The translations under genes and the position numbers were made by a program. From CAZDYI01 sp964509765 (GTDB lineage: Bacteria; Pseudomonadota; Gammaproteobacteria; Tethybacterales; Tethybacteraceae), in contig CAZDYI010000011.1 in NCBI GenBank assembly GCA_964509765.1, positions 62,001-126,000 on the forward strand: a stretch of DNA of 64,000 bases, written 5' to 3'. The notes below the pieces were generated by a model that saw nothing but the letters and a program-made list of their open reading frames with translations, did not search any database and was not told the DNA's origin. This document shows positions 56,727 through 64,000 of this stretch, one piece after another (the first letter of the stretch is position 1; each line of letters opens with the position of its first letter).

Positions 56727-57869
56727 TTAAGGGCCCGCCCCGCTCCCGGAGCCGCGGCGCAGGGACGCCTCGATGAAGCGGTCCAGGTCGCCGTCGAGGA
56801 CCGCCGTCGGGTTGCCGCTCTCGACCCCGGTGCGCAGGTCCTTGACCCGCGACTGGTCGAGGACGTACGAGCGGATCTGGGAACCCCAGGTGATGTCGGC
56901 CTTGCCGGCCTCGACCTTCTGCCGCTCGGCGTCCTCCTCGGCCTTGCGCAGCAGCTGCAGCCGCGAGCGCAGCATCGACATCGCGGTCGCCCGGTTCTTG
57001 TGCTGCGAGCGGCTGTTCTGGCACTGGACGACGATCCCGGTCGGCTGGTGGGTGATCCGCACCGCGGAGTCGGTCGTGTTTACGTGCTGGCCGCCCGCGC
57101 CCGATGCGCGGTAGGTGTCGACCCGCAGGTCGGCCGGGTTGACCTCGACCTCCTCGCTCTCGGGCAGGACCGGGTAGACGAACACCGAGGCGAAGGTCGT
57201 GTGCCGGCGGTGGTTGGCGTCGTACGGCGACTTGCGCACCATCCGGTGCACGCCGGTCTCGGTGCGGAGCATCCCGTAGGCGTTGGCGCCCTCGATGAGC
57301 AGGGTCGCGCTCTTGATCCCGGCCTCGCCGAAGGTCTCCTCCACGGTCTCGTGGCTCCAGCCCTGCGAGGCCGCATAGCCGACGTACATCCGCTTGAGCA
57401 TCTTCGCCCAGTCCTGCGACTCGGTCCCGCCGGAACCGAACTGGATGTCCATGTAGGCGTCGGCCTCAGCGTGCGGGTGGGAGAGAATGTTGCCGAGCTC
57501 GAGCCTCTCGAGGGCGCGCTCGACCTCCCCGAGCTGGCCGTCGATGTCGGCCAGGACGTCCGCGTCGCGCTCCTCGAGCGCCAGGGCGAGCAGCTCGCGC
57601 GAGTCCGCCAGCGCCCCCCTCGCGGCGATCAGGGGCTCGGTCGCCCCCTGGAGCCTGGCCCTCTCGCGCTGCAGCGCGGGCGGGTCCTCGACGTTGTCCC
57701 AGCCCCGCGCAAGCTCCGCGTCGATCTCGGCGATCCGCTCCCGGTCCCTCTCGAATCCGCCGGCGGCCTCGAGCTCGCCGACGGTCCCCTCGAGCCGCGC
57801 GAGCCTCTCCTGCAGGGAGGTCGCGGAGACCTCCCGGACCGCCGAATCGCCGGCTTCCCCTCCCGTCAT
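56727..57869 (-). CDS. prfB: Peptide chain release factor 2 (380 aa), no frameshift site, SPY motif
   Basis: RF2 releases peptides at UGA and UAA. GAGGQHVNTTDSAVRITH carries the GGQ catalytic loop, QCQNSRSQHKNRATAM and SYVLDQSRVKDLRTGVE are RF2-typical, and HRMVRKSPYDANHRRHTTF marks the codon-recognition loop. Two unusual points stand out. The loop is SPY rather than the near-universal SPF. There is also no in-frame UGA with a CUUUGA slip site in the first 40 codons, where many bacteria have autoregulatory frameshifting. The ATG at 57869 is the most natural start. Convergent with groEL, divergent from the RmuC-like gene. Confidence 0.92.
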   Translation of the reverse strand: MTGGEAGDSAVREVSATSLQERLARLEGTVGELEAAGGFERDRERIAEIDAELARGWDNVEDPPALQRERARLQGATEPLIAARGALADSRELLALALEERDADVLADIDGQLGEVERALERLELGNILSHPHAEADAYMDIQFGSGGTESQDWAKMLKRMYVGYAASQGWSHETVEETFGEAGIKSATLLIEGANAYGMLRTETGVHRMVRKSPYDANHRRHTTFASVFVYPVLPESEEVEVNPADLRVDTYRASGAGGQHVNTTDSAVRITHQPTGIVVQCQNSRSQHKNRATAMSMLRSRLQLLRKAEEDAERQKVEAGKADITWGSQIRSYVLDQSRVKDLRTGVESGNPTAVLDGDLDRFIEASLRRGSGSGAGP

Positions 57870-57975
57870 CGCCTCAGAATGCCCGTTGAAAATATAATAT
57901 GCGGGTTCACGTGGGTGCTCACGTGCCCTGCGTGCCGTTACCGAGTGGATTTTATTTGATTCTGAGAGGCCGGCC

Positions 57976-60144
57976 TTGAAGGAGTTCCTGACACCGGAGA
58001 TCATCGCGATCGCCGTGGTCGCGGCGATGATCATAGTCGCCGTGTTCTTCTCGTTCGTCGCCAACCGCGTCGGGTCGATCGACGCGAAGGTGTCCGAGCT
58101 GACAGAAAGCATACACCAACAGGTCGAAAGGAAGATCAACGACCTCGGGACCGGCATGGACCAGAAGGTCGAGGAGAACAAGAAGGACCTCGAGGCCTCG
58201 CTCGACAAGATGGGGACCATATGGAAGGGGTCGCTCGACAAGACGGTCGCCGACGTCAAGACCGAGATGGGCAAGCTCAAGACCCAGGTCAAGGACGACT
58301 CGACGAGCCTCAAGTCGTCCGTGCAGGAGACCCTTACTGAGAACGCCACCAACTTCAACGAGCAGATCGCCCTGGTCCGCGACACCCACGGCAAGGCGAT
58401 CCAGGACTACCAGCGCCAGCTCGCCCAGCAGGTCCGGGACCACGCCAAGGGCGAGCGCGAGCTGTTGACCGGAGCCCTCAACGAGCTTTCGGAGTCCTTC
58501 GGCTCGAACCTCAGCGACCTCTCCAAGCACCAGAAGAAGGTGCTCAAGAACGTGACGGGCTCGCTCGAGCAGGGCTACGGCAGCCTGTCGAAGAAGGTCG
58601 AGACCGAGATAGACAGCGTAACCGGAGAGACGAGGGGCAAGATAGACGAGCTGACCGGCAGCATGAAGAAGAAGGTGGACGCCGCCGGAAAGAAGCTCAG
58701 CGACGACCTCGCGAGCATCACCGAGAAGGTCGACACTACCATGAACGCCGCCTCGTCCAACCTCGACTCCCGCCTGAACGCCGTCTCGAAGAACCTCAAC
58801 AAGAACATTGGCAGCCTGTCGAAGAAGCTCGACACCGAGATGTCGAGCGCAACAGAGAAGCTCAGCTCGGAGGTCTCGAGCGTGACCGAGAGGCTCGGCA
58901 ACGAGATGGGCGAGGTCACCGAGAAGGTCGGAACGGAGATGACCGGGATATCCGAAACGGTAAGCACAGGGATGTCGGGCATCTCGGAGAAGTTCGGCAC
59001 CGAGATGACCGGGGTGTCCGAGAAGATCGACACCGAGCTGACCGGGATCTCGGAGAAGTTCGGGACCGAGATGACGGGCGTGACCGAGAACGTCGACGGG
59101 CGGATGGCCGAGATCGGCACGTCCGTGGACAAGGGGATCAAGGGAATCGGGCAGTCCGTCGGCGGGAAGCTCGGCGAGATCGGCTCGTCGGTCGACGACA
59201 AGCTCTCCGGCATCGGGACGTCCGTCGAGGAGAAGTTCGACAAGATCGGCGGCGAGATCGACACGAGGATAAACAAGGACCTGAGCGACATACGCGAGGT
59301 CTTTGACGGCTTCGCCAAGCGCGTGTCGGCCATCGAGGACACCCGCGACCAGATCGTGACCCTCGCGCAGAACGTCGACGTCCTCGCCAAGGTCCTCGAC
59401 GACAGGCGCGGGCGGGGCAACATCGGCGAGGTGGTCATCGAGTCGATCGTCAAGGACAGCCTGCCGCCGTCGGCCTACGAGCTCAACGCGACGCTCTCGA
59501 ACGGCACGGAGGTCGACTGCCTGCTGAGGCTGCCCAAGCCCAGCGGCAACGTCGCGATCAGCACGAAGATCGACATCACCGAGCTCGAGACGATCTCGGG
59601 CCCGCTGTCGACAGACAGCGAGATAAAGAAGGCCAGGAAGAGCTGGCACGGCAAGCTCAAGGACGCGATCGGCAAGATCTCGGACGAGTGCATCATCGAG
59701 GACGAGACCGCCGAGGGCGCAATCCTGCTGCTGCCGACCGAGTCGGCGTTCTCCGAGGCCCACGTCCACCACCGCGAGCTCGTCGACAGCGCCTACAAGA
59801 ACCGGGTCTGGCTCGCATCTCCGTCGACCCTGATCGCGATGGTCACCGTCGCCCGGGCGGTGATCAAGGACGCGACCGCGCGCAACGAGCTCGAGCAGGC
59901 CCGCGGCGAGCTGCGGACCATCGAGAGCGACTTCGGCAAGCTCGAGAAGGACATCCAGAAGCTCACCCGCGGCGTCGACGACATGCTCAGCGAGTCGACG
60001 GACGCGCGCAAGTTCGCCCGCGACATCGGCGACAGGATCAACCACGTAAACAGCATCATCAGCCTGCCTCCGAGCGAGCGCATCGCGGAGGCCGCGCCGG
60101 CCTTGGAGGAGCAGGATCCCCCGAAGAAGCCGAAGGGCCACTGA
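57976..60144 (+). CDS. rmuC: RmuC-like protein with an expanded coiled coil (722 aa)
   Basis: One N-terminal membrane helix (EIIAIAVVAAMIIVAVFFSF) leads into a long helical stalk. It includes 21 consecutive 11-residue units (residues 206-436) such as EKFGTEMTGVS, EKIDTELTGIS and SSVDDKLSGIG. The C-terminal RmuC domain (about 440-640) has RGRGNIGEVVIESIVKDSL, EVDCLLRLP and SPSTLIAMVTVARAVIKDA. RmuC limits recombination at inverted repeats and has a nuclease-like core. The family is commonly about 450-500 residues, so the extra length is in the stalk. The start is TTG at 57976. A TATAAT at 57893-57898 may be its promoter. Confidence 0.85.
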   Translation: MKEFLTPEIIAIAVVAAMIIVAVFFSFVANRVGSIDAKVSELTESIHQQVERKINDLGTGMDQKVEENKKDLEASLDKMGTIWKGSLDKTVADVKTEMGKLKTQVKDDSTSLKSSVQETLTENATNFNEQIALVRDTHGKAIQDYQRQLAQQVRDHAKGERELLTGALNELSESFGSNLSDLSKHQKKVLKNVTGSLEQGYGSLSKKVETEIDSVTGETRGKIDELTGSMKKKVDAAGKKLSDDLASITEKVDTTMNAASSNLDSRLNAVSKNLNKNIGSLSKKLDTEMSSATEKLSSEVSSVTERLGNEMGEVTEKVGTEMTGISETVSTGMSGISEKFGTEMTGVSEKIDTELTGISEKFGTEMTGVTENVDGRMAEIGTSVDKGIKGIGQSVGGKLGEIGSSVDDKLSGIGTSVEEKFDKIGGEIDTRINKDLSDIREVFDGFAKRVSAIEDTRDQIVTLAQNVDVLAKVLDDRRGRGNIGEVVIESIVKDSLPPSAYELNATLSNGTEVDCLLRLPKPSGNVAISTKIDITELETISGPLSTDSEIKKARKSWHGKLKDAIGKISDECIIEDETAEGAILLLPTESAFSEAHVHHRELVDSAYKNRVWLASPSTLIAMVTVARAVIKDATARNELEQARGELRTIESDFGKLEKDIQKLTRGVDDMLSESTDARKFARDIGDRINHVNSIISLPPSERIAEAAPALEEQDPPKKPKGH
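58591..59283 (+). repeat. 21 tandem 33-base (11-residue) repeats inside the rmuC-like gene
   Basis: Every 11 codons the pattern xx(V/L/F/I)x(T/S/K)x(M/L/I)xx(V/I)(S/T/G) returns without gaps from KKVETEIDSVT to GEIDTRINKDL. Hydrophobic positions fall at 3, 7 and 10 of each unit. Units 9 to 15 are most alike. Eleven-residue (hendecad) phasing favours a slightly right-handed coiled coil. Confidence 0.85.
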
Positions 60145-60178
60145 CCCGGCGCGGGCCGCGGACCCGGGCCTTTCCGCC

Positions 60179-61543
60179 CTGGGCCCGCTCGACGGGCGCT
60201 ACGCGCCGCTGACCCGTCCGCTCGCGGAGATCTTCTGCGAGCGGTCGCTGATCCACCACCGCTTCCTGATCGAGGTCAGCTGGCTCGTCGAGATCTGCTC
60301 GCTCCGCGAGGTCGGGCCGGTGCTCGACGACAAGCGGATGGAGCAGGTCCTCTCGCTGCGGGACGCGGACCCCGCCGGGATCGCCGCGGCGGTTAAGGAG
60401 CTCGAGCGCGCCACCAACCACGACATGAAGGCCGTCGAGCTGCACCTCGCCGACCGGCTGCGCGAGGGCGGCCATGCCGACCTGGTCCCGTTCGCGCACC
60501 TCGGCTGCACCTCCTGGGACGTCAACAACATCGCCTACGCGCTGATGATGCGGCGCGCGAACGAGAAGGTCATAGTCCCCGAGCTCGGCCTGGTCCAGCA
60601 GCGCCTCGAGGAGCTCGCGATGGCCCACGCCGGGGACGCGATGCTCGGCCGCACCCACGGCCAGCCGGCCTCGCCGACGACCATGGGCAAGGAGATGCGG
60701 GTGTTCGCGACCAGGCTCAAGAGGCAGGCCGACACGCTGCGCGAGCACGCCTTCGAGGCGAAGCTCAACGGCGCAGTCGGCAACATGAGCGCGCACGTCG
60801 CGGCGTCCAAGGACGTCGACTGGCTTTCGGTCTCGCGCAGGTTCGTCGAGGGGATGGGCCTCGGATGGGCCTCGCACACGACCCAGACCGGGCCGTACGA
60901 CTCGATGGCCGAGTACTTCGACGCGCTCGCGCGCGCGAACCGGGTGCTGCTCGACCTGGCCGCGGACGTCAGCTCGTACCTGACGCTCGGCCACATGCGG
61001 CTCGAGCCCGTCGCGAGCGAGGTCGGGTCGAGCACCATGCCGCACAAGGTCAACCCGATCGACTTCGAGAACGCAGAGGGCAACCTGTCGGTAGCGAACT
61101 CGCTGCTGCGGACGTTCTCCGAGCGCCTGCAGGTCTCGAGGATGCAGCGCGACCTGAGCGACTCGACGGTCGTCCGGAACGTCGGGGTGGCCCTCGGCCA
61201 CGTCCACGTGGCCCTGTCGTCGCTGCTCAAGGGCCTGGGCCGCCTGCATGCGGACCGGGAGGCGATGCTCGCGGACCTGGACCGGAACTGGCAGGTCCTC
61301 GCCGAGGCGGTCCAGACCGTGCTGCGCGCGCAAGGCGACCCCGACGCCTACGACAAGCTCAAGGATGCCACGCGCGGCGGGGGCGCGCTCGACGAGAAGG
61401 GTTACAGGGACCTGGTCCGGAAGCTGGTCCCCAAGGGCGAGGCCAGGAGCGCCCTGCTCCGGCTCACGCCCTCCGGCTACCTCGGCGAGGCGGTCAGGCT
61501 TGCGCGGTCGGCAGACGGCGGTGAATCCACCAGCCGACACTGA
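60179..61543 (+). CDS. purB: Adenylosuccinate lyase (about 454 aa); start codon not canonical
   Basis: It cleaves SAICAR and adenylosuccinate in purine synthesis. GPLDGRYAPLTRPLAEIF starts the protein as in other bacterial PurB (SPVDGRY). ERATNHDMKAVEL, GRTHGQPASPTTMGKEM and the flexible SSTMPHKVNPIDFENAEGN loop are intact. In this frame no ATG, GTG or TTG exists between the stop at 60047 and a GTG at 60320, which would delete the conserved N-terminus. I place the start at the CTG 60179, but ATC at 60116 or a sequence error are alternatives. It begins just after rmuC. Its last 50 bases overlap terC on the other strand. Confidence 0.9.
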   Translation: MGPLDGRYAPLTRPLAEIFCERSLIHHRFLIEVSWLVEICSLREVGPVLDDKRMEQVLSLRDADPAGIAAAVKELERATNHDMKAVELHLADRLREGGHADLVPFAHLGCTSWDVNNIAYALMMRRANEKVIVPELGLVQQRLEELAMAHAGDAMLGRTHGQPASPTTMGKEMRVFATRLKRQADTLREHAFEAKLNGAVGNMSAHVAASKDVDWLSVSRRFVEGMGLGWASHTTQTGPYDSMAEYFDALARANRVLLDLAADVSSYLTLGHMRLEPVASEVGSSTMPHKVNPIDFENAEGNLSVANSLLRTFSERLQVSRMQRDLSDSTVVRNVGVALGHVHVALSSLLKGLGRLHADREAMLADLDRNWQVLAEAVQTVLRAQGDPDAYDKLKDATRGGGALDEKGYRDLVRKLVPKGEARSALLRLTPSGYLGEAVRLARSADGGESTSRH

Positions 61544-62177
61544 ACATGGCCGCCGCGGGCAGGCCCTTGAGAACGTACTCGACTGCCGTCCTTCCGTCGA
61601 AGTAGGCCGAAAGCCACGTGTCCGAGGTGATCATGCCGCCCCCGATCCAGCCCAGCAGGGCCCCACCGGCCCAGACGATCCACGGGTGCCTCTTGATGAA
61701 GCTCATTATGAAGAAGCTGCCCCACATGACTATCGGAATGCTCACGACAAGTCCGATCGCGACGAGGACGATGTCCCCCTTTGCCGCCCCGGCTATCGCG
61801 ATTATGTTGTCGATCCCCATCACCGCGTCTGCGACGACGATCATGATCATCGCCTGGGCGAACGTGGTCGCCTTCTTGTGGTCGTGCCTCTCGTGCGCGT
61901 CCTTGTTGCTGACGAGCTTGTAGGCGATCCAGAACAGCAGCACTCCTCCGCCCGCGGAAACCCCGGGGATCCGCAGCAGGACGACGGCGAACGCCGCGGC
62001 GACGATCCGCACCGCGATCGCGACGAAGGTGCCCACGACGACCGCCCTGCGCTGCATGTGCTTCGGCAGCGAGTTCGCCGCGAGCGCGATGACGACGGCG
62101 TTGTCTCCGGCGAGCACGAGGTCGATCGCGATGATCGAGACGAGGGCGCCGAACCACTCGAGGCTGAGCGGGTCCAT
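61494..62177 (-). CDS. TerC-family integral membrane protein (227 aa)
   Basis: Seven to eight helices with WFGALVSIIAIDLVLAGDNAV, whose acidic D..LAGDN pattern is repeated at DAVMGIDNIIAIAGA, as in TerC/Alx-type transporters. The cytosolic loop SNKDAHERHDHKKATTF has clustered His/Asp typical of metal exporters of this family. Members export Mn2+ or confer tellurite resistance; here the ion is unproven. The ATG at 62177 follows the fbpC stop by four bases. The 3' end overlaps purB by 50 bases tail to tail. Confidence 0.88.
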   Translation of the reverse strand: MDPLSLEWFGALVSIIAIDLVLAGDNAVVIALAANSLPKHMQRRAVVVGTFVAIAVRIVAAAFAVVLLRIPGVSAGGGVLLFWIAYKLVSNKDAHERHDHKKATTFAQAMIMIVVADAVMGIDNIIAIAGAAKGDIVLVAIGLVVSIPIVMWGSFFIMSFIKRHPWIVWAGGALLGWIGGGMITSDTWLSAYFDGRTAVEYVLKGLPAAAMFSVGWWIHRRLPTAQA

Positions 62178-62181
62178 CGCC

Positions 62182-63231
62182 TCAGGCAACCGTCGGGAAC
62201 ACGACCACGTGCTCGACCTCGGTCGCGACGCTGATCTCGTCGCCGACCGCGTGGTCGTGGCGGCTCGGCAGGACCGCGAGCAGCCTGGTCCCGCGCTCGG
62301 TCTCGAGGGTGTAGAAGATGTCCGCGCCGCGGAACGAGCGCTCGGTCACCTTGGCCGCGACCCCGCCGTTGGCCGACAGGACGACGTCGTCGGGCCGCAG
62401 CAGGACCTTGACCGATCCGCCCGGGCGCAGCAGCGGGGTGACCAGGTCCCGGTCGCTGCGGATCGTGCCGACCTCCGAGACGACCTCGCGCTCCGACTTG
62501 AGCCTGCCGTCGATCATCACCCCCTCGCCGATGAAGCTCGCGACGAACGCGCAGTTCGGCCGGTGGTACACGTTGTACGCGGTGTCCCACTGGCATATCG
62601 ACCCTGCGTCGATCACCCCGCAGCGGTCCGCCATCGCGAAGGCCTCGGACTGGTCGTGGGTGACGAGCAGGGCCGTTGCGCCCTCGCTCCTGATCGCCGC
62701 GGCGACCTCCTCGATCAGGCTCGCGCGCAGGACCGCGTCGGAGTCGCTGAAGGGCTCGTCGAGCAGCAGCAGGCGCGGGCGCGGGGCGAGCGCCCGGGCG
62801 AGCGCCACGCGCTGCTGCTGGCCGCCGGACAGCTCGTGCGGGCGGCTGTCGCCGAGGTCCTGCAGCCTGCAGGTCTCGATGAGCTCGGCCACGCGCGCGC
62901 CCGACTTGCCGCGGCGGCCCCTGAGGCCGAAGGCGATGTTCTCGGCGACGCTCAGGTGCGGGAACAGCGAGCAGTCCTGGAACATCAGCCCGACCCCCCT
63001 TTTCTCGGACGGGACGTGGACGCCCTTCGAGCTCACGACCCGGTCGCCGATGCTGATCTCCCCGGACGAAACGGGCGTCAGGCCGGCTATGCAGTTGAGA
63101 ACGGTGCTCTTGCCGGCCCCGCTCGGGCCGATCAGCGCGCCGATCTCGCCCTCCTCGAGGGAGAGGCTCAGCTCAGCGAGGGTTACCTTGTTCCCGTAGC
63201 GATGGGATACCCTTGACAGGCACAGCTGCAT
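62182..63231 (-). CDS. fbpC: Iron(III)-type ABC transporter ATPase (349 aa)
   Basis: Walker A GPSGAGKSTVLNC, signature LSGGQQQRVALARAL, Walker B LLLLDEPFSDSDA and switch LLVTHDQSEAFAM are present. A C-terminal TOBE-like domain (VLLRPDDVVL, FRGADIFYTLETERG) is typical of FbpC/PotA. The D-loop reads SDSD rather than the common SALD. Together with the permease upstream it imports ferric iron or a similar anion/metal complex; the binding protein is outside. The order is permease, then ATPase, then terC on the same strand, closely spaced. Confidence 0.88.
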   Translation of the reverse strand: MQLCLSRVSHRYGNKVTLAELSLSLEEGEIGALIGPSGAGKSTVLNCIAGLTPVSSGEISIGDRVVSSKGVHVPSEKRGVGLMFQDCSLFPHLSVAENIAFGLRGRRGKSGARVAELIETCRLQDLGDSRPHELSGGQQQRVALARALAPRPRLLLLDEPFSDSDAVLRASLIEEVAAAIRSEGATALLVTHDQSEAFAMADRCGVIDAGSICQWDTAYNVYHRPNCAFVASFIGEGVMIDGRLKSEREVVSEVGTIRSDRDLVTPLLRPGGSVKVLLRPDDVVLSANGGVAAKVTERSFRGADIFYTLETERGTRLLAVLPSRHDHAVGDEISVATEVEHVVVFPTVA

Positions 63232-63246
63232 GCAAAGCGGGCGATT

Positions 63247-64000
63247 CTATTGCCCGTCCCCCTTGTTGCGGCGCCAGGCTGGAACCAGCCAGCGGTAGAC
63301 GGGCGCGAGCATCAGGGCCGACATCGCGACCATCGCGAGGGCGGCGGGCGCTGCGCCCGCCAGGTCCTCGTCCGCGGCGTACTGGTGGACGCGCACCGCC
63401 AGGGTCTCCGTTCCGAAGGGCCGCAGGATCAGGGTCAGCGGCAGCTCCTTGATCACGTCGACCGCAAGGAGCATGAGCCCGACGGTCAGCACCGGCCGCA
63501 TCAGCGGCAGGTGCACCTGCAGCAGCGACTCCAGGCGGGTCTTTCCGGCTATCCGGCAGGCCGCGTCGTAGCTCGGCGGGACCGCGCGCGCCGCGGCGTC
63601 GTACGCGCCGGCGCTGATGACGATGTAGCGAAGCGACAGGGCCATGACCAGCAGGAACGTCGATGAGGTCCAGGTCCAGTGTATCGAGACCCCGAAGGCC
63701 GCCGTTGCCGCAGAGGCCGCCGCGGTCGCGAGCGCGATGCAGCCGAGGCCGTAAACCATACCCGGGAAGGCGTAGCCGACCGTTGCCGCGCGGCACGCGA
63801 GGCGCAGGGCCGCGCTCGAGCGCCCGCGGGCGACAAGCGTCAGGGCGCCCCCGACAAGGAAGCACGTCGCTGCGACCGAGGCAACGAGCGCAAGGGTGTC
63901 GTCGAAGGCCTCGAGCACGCTCCCCCACCTGACCTGCGGTCCCTTGGCCATGCGCAGCGCGAGCGTCGCCGCCGGGACCGCGAAGCCGACAGCGAAGACG
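63247..64000 (-). CDS. fbpB: Iron(III)-type ABC permease, C-terminal part (cut by window edge)
   Basis: About 250 residues of a binding-protein-dependent permease are visible. CRAATVGYAFPGMVYGLGCI and LRYIVISAGAYDAAARAVPP, then YDAACRIAGKTRLESLLQVH (the EAA-like coupling helix) with LPLMRPVLTVGLMLLAVDVI, and HQYAADEDLAGAAPAALAMV. This is the second half of a two-domain FbpB-type permease. The N-terminal half lies beyond 64000. The stop at 63247 is 16 bases from the fbpC start, so they are one operon. Confidence 0.87.
   Translation of the reverse strand, partial: VFAVGFAVPAATLALRMAKGPQVRWGSVLEAFDDTLALVASVAATCFLVGGALTLVARGRSSAALRLACRAATVGYAFPGMVYGLGCIALATAAASAATAAFGVSIHWTWTSSTFLLVMALSLRYIVISAGAYDAAARAVPPSYDAACRIAGKTRLESLLQVHLPLMRPVLTVGLMLLAVDVIKELPLTLILRPFGTETLAVRVHQYAADEDLAGAAPAALAMVAMSALMLAPVYRWLVPAWRRNKGDGQ

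Overview
The window is a GC-rich stretch of a proteobacterial chromosome, most likely gammaproteobacterial. Supporting genes are a homodimeric aceE/aceF pyruvate dehydrogenase pair, groES-groEL, prfB, purB, hemL, an Fe(III)-type ABC transporter and a membrane pyrophosphatase. Housekeeping genes have strongly G/C-ending codons. The block from about 14.95 to 38.8 kb is visibly AT-richer and full of dead insertion sequences, which marks it as an accessory island. The ankyrin-repeat protein and decayed IS elements would fit a host-associated or marine lineage, but no RNA gene fixes the taxonomy.

Layout. (1) 1-0.56 kb: start of hemL, cut by the window edge. (2) 0.59-14.63 kb, minus strand: four tightly coupled genes for large prepilin-like surface proteins. 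They share an LPCPD module, an LPW module and an (I/V)SxGPN-type module, and the first gene encodes a 3210-residue giant. A possible c-di-GMP-I riboswitch lies just upstream on the opposite strand. (3) 14.97-38.8 kb: the island. It holds two GIY-YIG proteins, an orphan protein, an AlbA_2/RecG-C-like protein, a lone capsid-fold-like protein, a ubiquitin-like plus E1-like (DUF6791-ThiF) pair, a DUF4145 protein, a TIR-TPR protein, an ankyrin protein, a decapitated HlyD adaptor and a duplicated two-gene membrane module with an NfeD-like domain. Remnants of four IS families (IS5-, IS1380-, ISNCY- and IS1595-like) lie between them, and none encodes an intact transposase. (4) 38.8-64 kb: core genes. 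These are a TlpA-like thioredoxin, hppA, SCO1, aceE-aceF, a znuCB-like ABC pair, a group II amino-acid decarboxylase, a three-gene ABC importer, a Kef-type antiporter, groES-groEL, prfB, a long RmuC-like protein, purB, a TerC protein, and fbpC with a partial fbpB.

How genes work together. The prepilin-like genes overlap or nearly touch, so they look like one operon making an unusual surface or pseudopilus assembly. In the island, the Ubl/E1 pair, TIR-TPR, AlbA_2, DUF4145 and GIY-YIG genes are the kind of cargo seen in defence islands. The NfeD-like module is the least familiar system here. A small three-helix protein resembles the C-terminal part of its larger partner, the pair occurs twice in inverted orientation, and one large copy is cut by an in-frame TGA just where that similarity runs.

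Start codons, IS boundaries and domain calls were read by eye. No database search, structure prediction or RNA folding was run.
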